Of a DNA stretch of 64,000 nt, positions 59,040 through 64,000 are shown in pieces (the stretch's first letter is position 1; every line of letters begins with the position of its first letter). Below the pieces are notes generated by a model, which did no database searches, was not told the DNA's origin, and was given only the letters and a program-made list of their open reading frames with translations. This DNA comes from Musa acuminata AAA Group. Lineage: Eukaryota; Streptophyta; Magnoliopsida; Zingiberales; Musaceae. A program made the position numbers and the translations under genes. The stretch lies in assembly GCF_036884655.1 (NCBI RefSeq), contig NC_088349.1, forward strand, positions 44,606,501-44,670,500, written 5' to 3'.

Positions 59040-60560
59040 TGGAACTAAATAACCTTCTATTCATTCATCTTAAAAGAATAACTATGTTTATAGCCATCAT
59101 ATAACACCCTCCTATCATAATACCAAGGTTTACCCAATAGCAAATGATAAGCATCCATAGGAGTAATATCACACCATACTTCATCTTTATAATACTTATC
59201 AATAGAAAACAAAACTAATCATCTTTTAGTTACCTTAATGTCATTTTCTTTTTGTAGCCAGTATAATTGGTAAAGATATGGATGATGGATTGTGTCCAAC
59301 TTTAGCTTCTACACTATCTCCAAAGACATCACGTTCTTAAAGCTACCACTATCGATGATCACCAAGCACACCTTGCCATAAGAAGTGCATTTAGTATGAA
59401 ACACATTCGTTCTCACCCAACTTTCATCCTCAACCATATAGAACACATTTAAACTACGTTGTAATACAATACAGAATCCATAATCAACATAAGTAACCTT
59501 TTCCTCCTCGTCATTATATTTTGGTTCATCATTGGCATCATCTCCTTCTCTATCACTATGATCTTCAACAAAAGTAACTCCTATTTAGACAATATAAAGT
59601 AATATGCCCAAAACCATAACATTTAAAGCATTTTTAACCACTTGGTGTAGAAGAATTAGGTGTTTGTTTGCTGCCAATAGATCCTTTACCCTTATCTTGT
59701 ACCTTTGATACCACATTGCTTTGGAGAGTAAGCTTGAAATTTTTTCATTTTGTATAGCCTTCTTTTGACCCATACCGAGAACTCTTTTCAAACTTCTATT
59801 GTTTCTTAACTTTTAAAGCCAACTTTCTAACATCATTTAAAGACCAATATGCCTGGAGTTGAACCACTTTAGCAATCTCATATTTCAAACCTCCTAAGTA
59901 TCTTGTAGTGGTTTAGTCTTCTGGTTCCATAAGCTCTCCTTTTAACATGAGATTATTGAATTCGGTTATATACTCCTCTATACCAAGATCTTTTTGCTTA
60001 AAATCATGGATTTTGAGAAAGATCTCTTGCTTCTAGTTGCCAAGTATTTCCTTTTCAACTCCATTTTCATTTTCTCCCATATCACGATCTTATTCTTCCC
60101 CTCACATTTTCATTGCTTCTTCAGGTTTTCTCACCAAAAAGATACATTTTGTCTGAGTTTGAGTGTCATAAGCTTTTCCTTATTTTGTTTTGGTGGTTAA
60201 TAAAAATTAAATATTTTTTTCACTATATTAAGCCAATCAATGAAGTCATCAATATTGATTTTCCCTTCAAACTCTAGAATATCCAGCTTTAGGTTGTATT
60301 TGCTCTACCACTTATCTTGGTCTCTATATCTTACTCGATGTCTTCTCAACTCTCTTGAGTAAGGAGGTGTATCATCATCAGAAATATATTTTTGGGCATC
60401 ATCTTCATGCTGGTTGTTTCTGCTTCGAAGTTCTTCAATGATTTTATTTTTTTCTTATAGACTATACAGCAATCTTCATAGTTACAGTCTCGAGAACTTA
60501 ACATCATCTTCATGGCTGCTACCTTCACTAACTACATCTTTTCTATTTCGTCTTGCTATG
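59040..60560 (-). pseudogene. gypsy protease and gag remnant, copy 2
   Basis: Protease traces at 59330-59400 (VCLVIIDSGSF-type block with insertions). The gag knuckle CFKCYGFGHITLYC (59589-59630, CX2CX4HX4C) is intact in one frame. The gag body to about 60560 is scattered over frames, with an aromatic/basic stretch matching gypsy gag (DQDKW near 60320). No long ORF remains. Confidence 0.7.
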
Positions 60561-60574
60561 ATCTCTAACCTTTA

Positions 60575-60586
60575 GCTCTAATACCA
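60575..60586 (-). other. primer-binding site of gypsy copy 2
   Basis: Minus strand TGGTATTAGAGC, three bases from the LTR edge at 60590. Confidence 0.75.
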
Positions 60587-60589
60587 AAT

Positions 60590-61388
60590 TGATACCGAGA
60601 TAATACAGAATGAATTTTGAAAAAAAACTGATAATACAATTATAATTGCAGGAATAAATTCTTTGGATTGAAAAGGAATAAACTCATGATAAAAACTTTA
60701 ATAAAATTGATAAATAGCTCATGGCCGGAGGGAACGTTGGCGGCGATTGCTTGGTTGGAGGGATGAAGACCAACGATGCGTCACCGAGGTAGATGATCGC
60801 TTGGCTAGGAAGGAATGTCGAGGGTCACAATTAGAGATAGGATGTGGTGGTCATTAGCTGGAAGCAACGACGACGGTGGTGGCAACCGGCGATTGTGGTG
60901 GTCGTGGTTGCCTGCTTTAGCTATTTTCTTCCTTTTTTTTTTTAAGATGATGATAGCTACGACAATAGTGTAGCGAGAACATTGAGGATCGCTACTATGA
61001 TACAAAATGATAAGACCCTAGGGTTTTATCATAGAAGAAATAGGAGAAAATGAGATGATCACTTCGAGGGAATCAGCCTCCTTGATCATTTTGAGGGAAT
61101 TGACCACCTAGGGATTGTCAAAAGACTGAATAATATTCCATTCCTTATTGAAAAGAAATAGATACATCCCTATTTATAGTGTTTCACCTAGAGTCCACTG
61201 GGACCTGGACTCTTAATAATAAATAAATATCAAATAAACTCATATCCAACTCTTATTGAACTAAATAAACTTAATAAAATATTATTTAAAGTTTAGAAAA
61301 TAAATGGATCATAACACTGTAATTATAATATAATCATGGGCATGCATGCCCAACAATAAACGAGAAAAAATAGAGACTCACAAGTCTC

Positions 61389-61457
<69 letters not shown>

Positions 61458-62154
61458 CACATCATACACATACATCACAACACATGATCCATGATCATCT
61501 ATCTGCATCATACATCACATGTATATATCATTATATAGGATTACTAGATAAATAATAATATTTAATTAAACCTTTTAATTAATTAATATTTTCTAAAATT
61601 TGAGACATGTAAAATTTTTTCTGAATTATAAAGGGTGTTTGGGTAATTTGGATAGAAAGGACAAATTATGAAATTTTAAAAATTTATAGGGGCAAAAATG
61701 TCTTTTGTCCATAGAACCCTAATCACTTCCCTTGCCTTTGCGTTGCGGCTACCACCACCCTACTAGCAATCATCTCTACAAGGGGTGCCACCCCTACTCG
61801 CGAGTAGTGTTGCCCTTGTGGGCATTGTACCCGTGGGCGTAGCGCCCGTAGGCACCACCCTTACGAGTGCCACTATGGGTGAGCCCCTCCCCCTATAGGC
61901 AGCTCGCTTGAAGGCGCTACCATTACGGCCATCGGTAGCAGCCCGCCAGTTACTAGTTGCCTACACGCAAATGGCTAAGCCGAGAGCTCCCTTAGGAGCT
62001 CTCGACCAAAGCTGTATGTAGCCTTTGGACAACCTGCAAGGGCAATAACAGTTACTGCCCTCCCTCACCTTTTGCATCAACAATTTTGATGTTAAAAGAT
62101 TTTTTAAAACACAACACATGTAGTTCAAAACTAATATTTCACACAAACAACCTG
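60590..62154. other. gypsy 5' LTR area and adjoining DNA, boundary unresolved
   Basis: Begins TGATACCGAG. A GGTGGTGGCAACCGGCG-type GC-rich patch lies at 60720-60930 and another at 61740-62040 (AGCGCCCGTAGGC words). No gene supported. Confidence 0.4.
61389..61457. repeat. (AAT)n microsatellite
   Basis: About 23 uninterrupted units; the poly-isoleucine minus-strand ORF over it is an artefact. Confidence 0.95.
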
Positions 62155-62166
62155 GCTCTGATACCA
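62155..62166 (-). other. primer-binding site of another minus-strand LTR element
   Basis: Minus strand TGGTATCAGAGC followed by CAG, one base from a TG-starting LTR at 62168. Canonical. Confidence 0.8.
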
Positions 62167-62167
62167 T

Positions 62168-62570
62168 TGTAGGAAAATCTATGGGTGACATCATATGTGT
62201 AGTATAAGAACAAAAAGAAAAATCTCATATTTCTATAAAAAAGGTTTTATCGTCGTGCAAAGATTAGTGCACAAAAACCTGTGAAACTAAAAACCATATG
62301 TGAGATAGTTGTGTTACCTAGGGAGATTGTATATCCTTGAATTCCTACAGATCTGTGGGAAATGATGAAGGAAGTCAACTGTCCTCTTCTCTAGTTGTGA
62401 TCCATATGATAGGGGCTATGAAGACACTCCTCAAATCGTTACCCAAATCTCCATATGCCCCAAATAGAGGCTATTGGCTGAGAAGGAGAAGGGGAGAGGA
62501 GAATGGGAGATGGCAACCAAAACGGCATAGCCTATGGCTCTTTGGTTCTATCCTATTTATAGAGGCTCCA
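62168..62570 (-). repeat. partial LTR (minus), interrupted
   Basis: Starts TGTAGGAAAATC on + next to the primer site and has a minus-strand TATA box at 62554-62561. It is cut at 62570 by a + strand LTR, so its upstream part should lie right of the window. Confidence 0.6.
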
Positions 62571-62919
62571 TGTTAGGATCTAGCTAGGAGAGTCCTAATT
62601 GAGAGGGGCATTCATGTTAACCTACCTAGCTGACCCCTATTAAAGAGGTAAAGAGACCGGCTAGGGTTAGGAGGTTATTTCTTAAAGAAGCATTAGGAGT
62701 TGTAAAGGAATATGAGTCTTGAGTATGAGTTCTATTAGAAGTTAGGGTTTAGAAGCTCTATAAATAGCCATGTATTCATCCTCTTTTCTTAAGTAATAAA
62801 TGAATCTTTTCTGTAGCCTTTGAGCAGCAATTTGGAAGAAGAAATCCTTATAGTGTTCCAAGGAGGTCGATCCCCTAAAAAGATCAACCCCAAGCTTAGA
62901 ATCTCCAAGGGTTCTAACA
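62571..62919 (+). repeat. 5' LTR of a + strand retroelement
   Basis: 349 bp, TGTTAGGATCTAGC to GGTTCTAACA, with TATAAATA at 62759-62766 and AATAAA near 62797. A primer site follows. Partner LTR is outside the window; the five bases before it (CTCCA) are the predicted target duplication. Confidence 0.75.
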
Positions 62920-62921
62920 TC

Positions 62922-62933
62922 TGGTATCAAAGC
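62922..62933 (+). other. primer-binding site of the + strand element
   Basis: TGGTATCAAAGC, one base from the usual TGGTATCAGAGC, two bases after the LTR. Confidence 0.75.
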
Positions 62934-63821
62934 AGCGATCTTGCTGCTTTTGTTGCCATCCCTACCGTCCACCACTAACCAAGCAATTCCTACAATTGCT
63001 CTTGACGTCACCATCTCCACCGTCATCTTCTACTGTAGATCAAATCAATATACTACCGTCACCTCCAATTGTATCAGAGATATGGTATTCTCCTATCACT
63101 AATACCTTTTGTTGCTGTAATTTTTCATTCAAAATATCAAGAAGAAGTTTTCTTATCTATCTCGTGCTGTTAATTCATTCCATTATAAAAGTTATCATAT
63201 TTGCGAACAAAGGATTGCTACAGAAAATTTCAGCCGCATATTGTTGCCTTAACCGATCTATTTGCAATTCTTTTTCAACGAAATTTCTTATACACTTCAT
63301 AGATCATCTTGGCTTCTATCTAAAATTAATCTATTGAGGAATTCATCTCTAAAAATGTTCTTGTGTTGCTGTAAATTTTCGTCGCAAACTACCAAAATTT
63401 TTCGATGAGAATTCTGCTATTGCAATTTGCACCAATTTCCTTGCTATTATACTGTCGAAGTTTTCTTGATTAAATTAGTCATCTTTGCTATTATATAAAC
63501 TAAGATTTTACTATCAAATTCTCTTCTTAAATCTCTCAATTTTTGCTAGAAATTTCATCAAGAAACCATTGTTTCTTCGACGATAATTCTGCTCTTATAA
63601 GACAACACATTTCTACAGCAACTTCCACTGATTTCTATCAAATCTTTGCTGCCATCTACCACAAATCTAAAACTTTTTTTCCTAACCTTCATCCACTACC
63701 ATCATAGCCCTAAAACTCTATCAAACCACACCCTCAAACTGCACCCAAAATAGTCACAAAACAAGCATAAACCGTAGCCTATATCCACCAATCCACCAAC
63801 CATTTCGACCTCAACCTATAC
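62934..63821 (+). other. untranslated leader of the + strand element
   Basis: About 890 bases without a supported ORF, rich in TTTCATC and CTACAG words. A long leader before gag is common in gypsy elements. Confidence 0.5.
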
Positions 63822-64000
63822 ATGCCTTTAACCCGACAACAAAAGAGAGATCTTAACATTATAAATTTGGAGATATATACTATGGCATCGAAGGATGCAA
63901 TCAATGCTAAATTCAAAGCCTTCGAGGCACAAATGAATGATAAGATTCAGACTCTCTTTACTGAACTCAGTTTGGGCCGACCACCAAGCCCGAAGAAATC
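63822..64000 (+). CDS. start of gag, probably Ty3/gypsy, runs off the window
   Basis: An ATG at 63822 opens a frame that has no stop in the 59 codons left in the window. It starts MPLTRQQKRDLNI, has a second Met context MASKDAINAKFKAFEAQM and reaches LSLGRPPSPKK. A short heptad-like stretch (FKAFEAQMNDKIQTLF) suggests a coiled coil. This MASKD...LGRPPSP layout is familiar from gag N-termini of plant gypsy elements. It follows LTR, primer site and leader in the right order. Whether the rest is intact cannot be judged. Confidence 0.7.
   Translation, partial: MPLTRQQKRDLNIINLEIYTMASKDAINAKFKAFEAQMNDKIQTLFTELSLGRPPSPKK

Noticed and set aside
61323..61511. Minus-strand ORF with a long isoleucine run
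   Set aside because: Translation of the (AAT)n microsatellite.

Overview
This window is plant nuclear DNA dominated by LTR retrotransposons. The evidence is many Ty1/copia and Ty3/gypsy elements primed by initiator-Met tRNA, an intron-containing gene family found in land plants (trichome birefringence-like, TBL, cell-wall O-acetyltransferases), long AT microsatellites and AT-rich intergenic DNA. The retroelement style suggests a flowering plant, perhaps a monocot such as a member of the banana/ginger order; that species guess is weak. No tRNA, rRNA, CRISPR array or bacterial-type operon is visible.

Layout. 1-4661: 3' half of a SIRE-like copia element on + (RT, RNase H, env-like ORF, 3' LTR), inserted into the protease codons of a minus-strand element of the same family (4662-6714). 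7873-14738: a minus-strand TBL gene split in exon 3 by a full-length TNT1-like copia element (8630-14108, exact target duplication CTTCC). 14750-15300: duplicated upstream region of that gene. 15330-20115: decayed minus-strand Ty3/gypsy element. 20116-22827: intergenic DNA with a degenerate G-rich minisatellite. 22828-25376: a second TBL copy on +, three exons, uninterrupted by a mobile element but carrying two opposite frameshifts and a duplicated splice-acceptor region. 26500-28592 continuing at 36399: a very old minus-strand copia. Into it went a solo SIRE-like LTR (28593-36398), which itself received a complete but RT-deleted copia element (29701-33348, target duplication TAAGT) and an Ale/Retrofit-like copia fragment (33489-about 36177). 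40126-45427 and 47063-52860: two more minus-strand copies of the TNT1-like family (target duplications CTACA and, probably, AAAGT). 45433-47057: a copy of the TBL upstream region plus unassigned DNA. 53132-about 60600: second copy of the gypsy element, split by a solo SIRE-like LTR (56202-57784, target duplication TTTAT). 60590-64000: gypsy 5' LTR area, a minus-strand LTR start with its primer site, and a + strand element with LTR, primer site and the start of gag running off the window.

How it fits together. The only host genes recognised are the two TBL copies, arranged head to head, and both look broken. Almost everything else is layered retrotransposon insertion, and its order can be read from target duplications and from paralogous empty sites. 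The most unusual signals are a palindromic GC motif array with a TATA box that occurs both in the SIRE-like LTR and just ahead of the env-like ORF, the duplicated splice acceptor in TBL copy 2, the LTR-supplied start codon on the 3' half of TBL copy 1, and a gypsy paralogue that preserves the pre-insertion site of a solo LTR.
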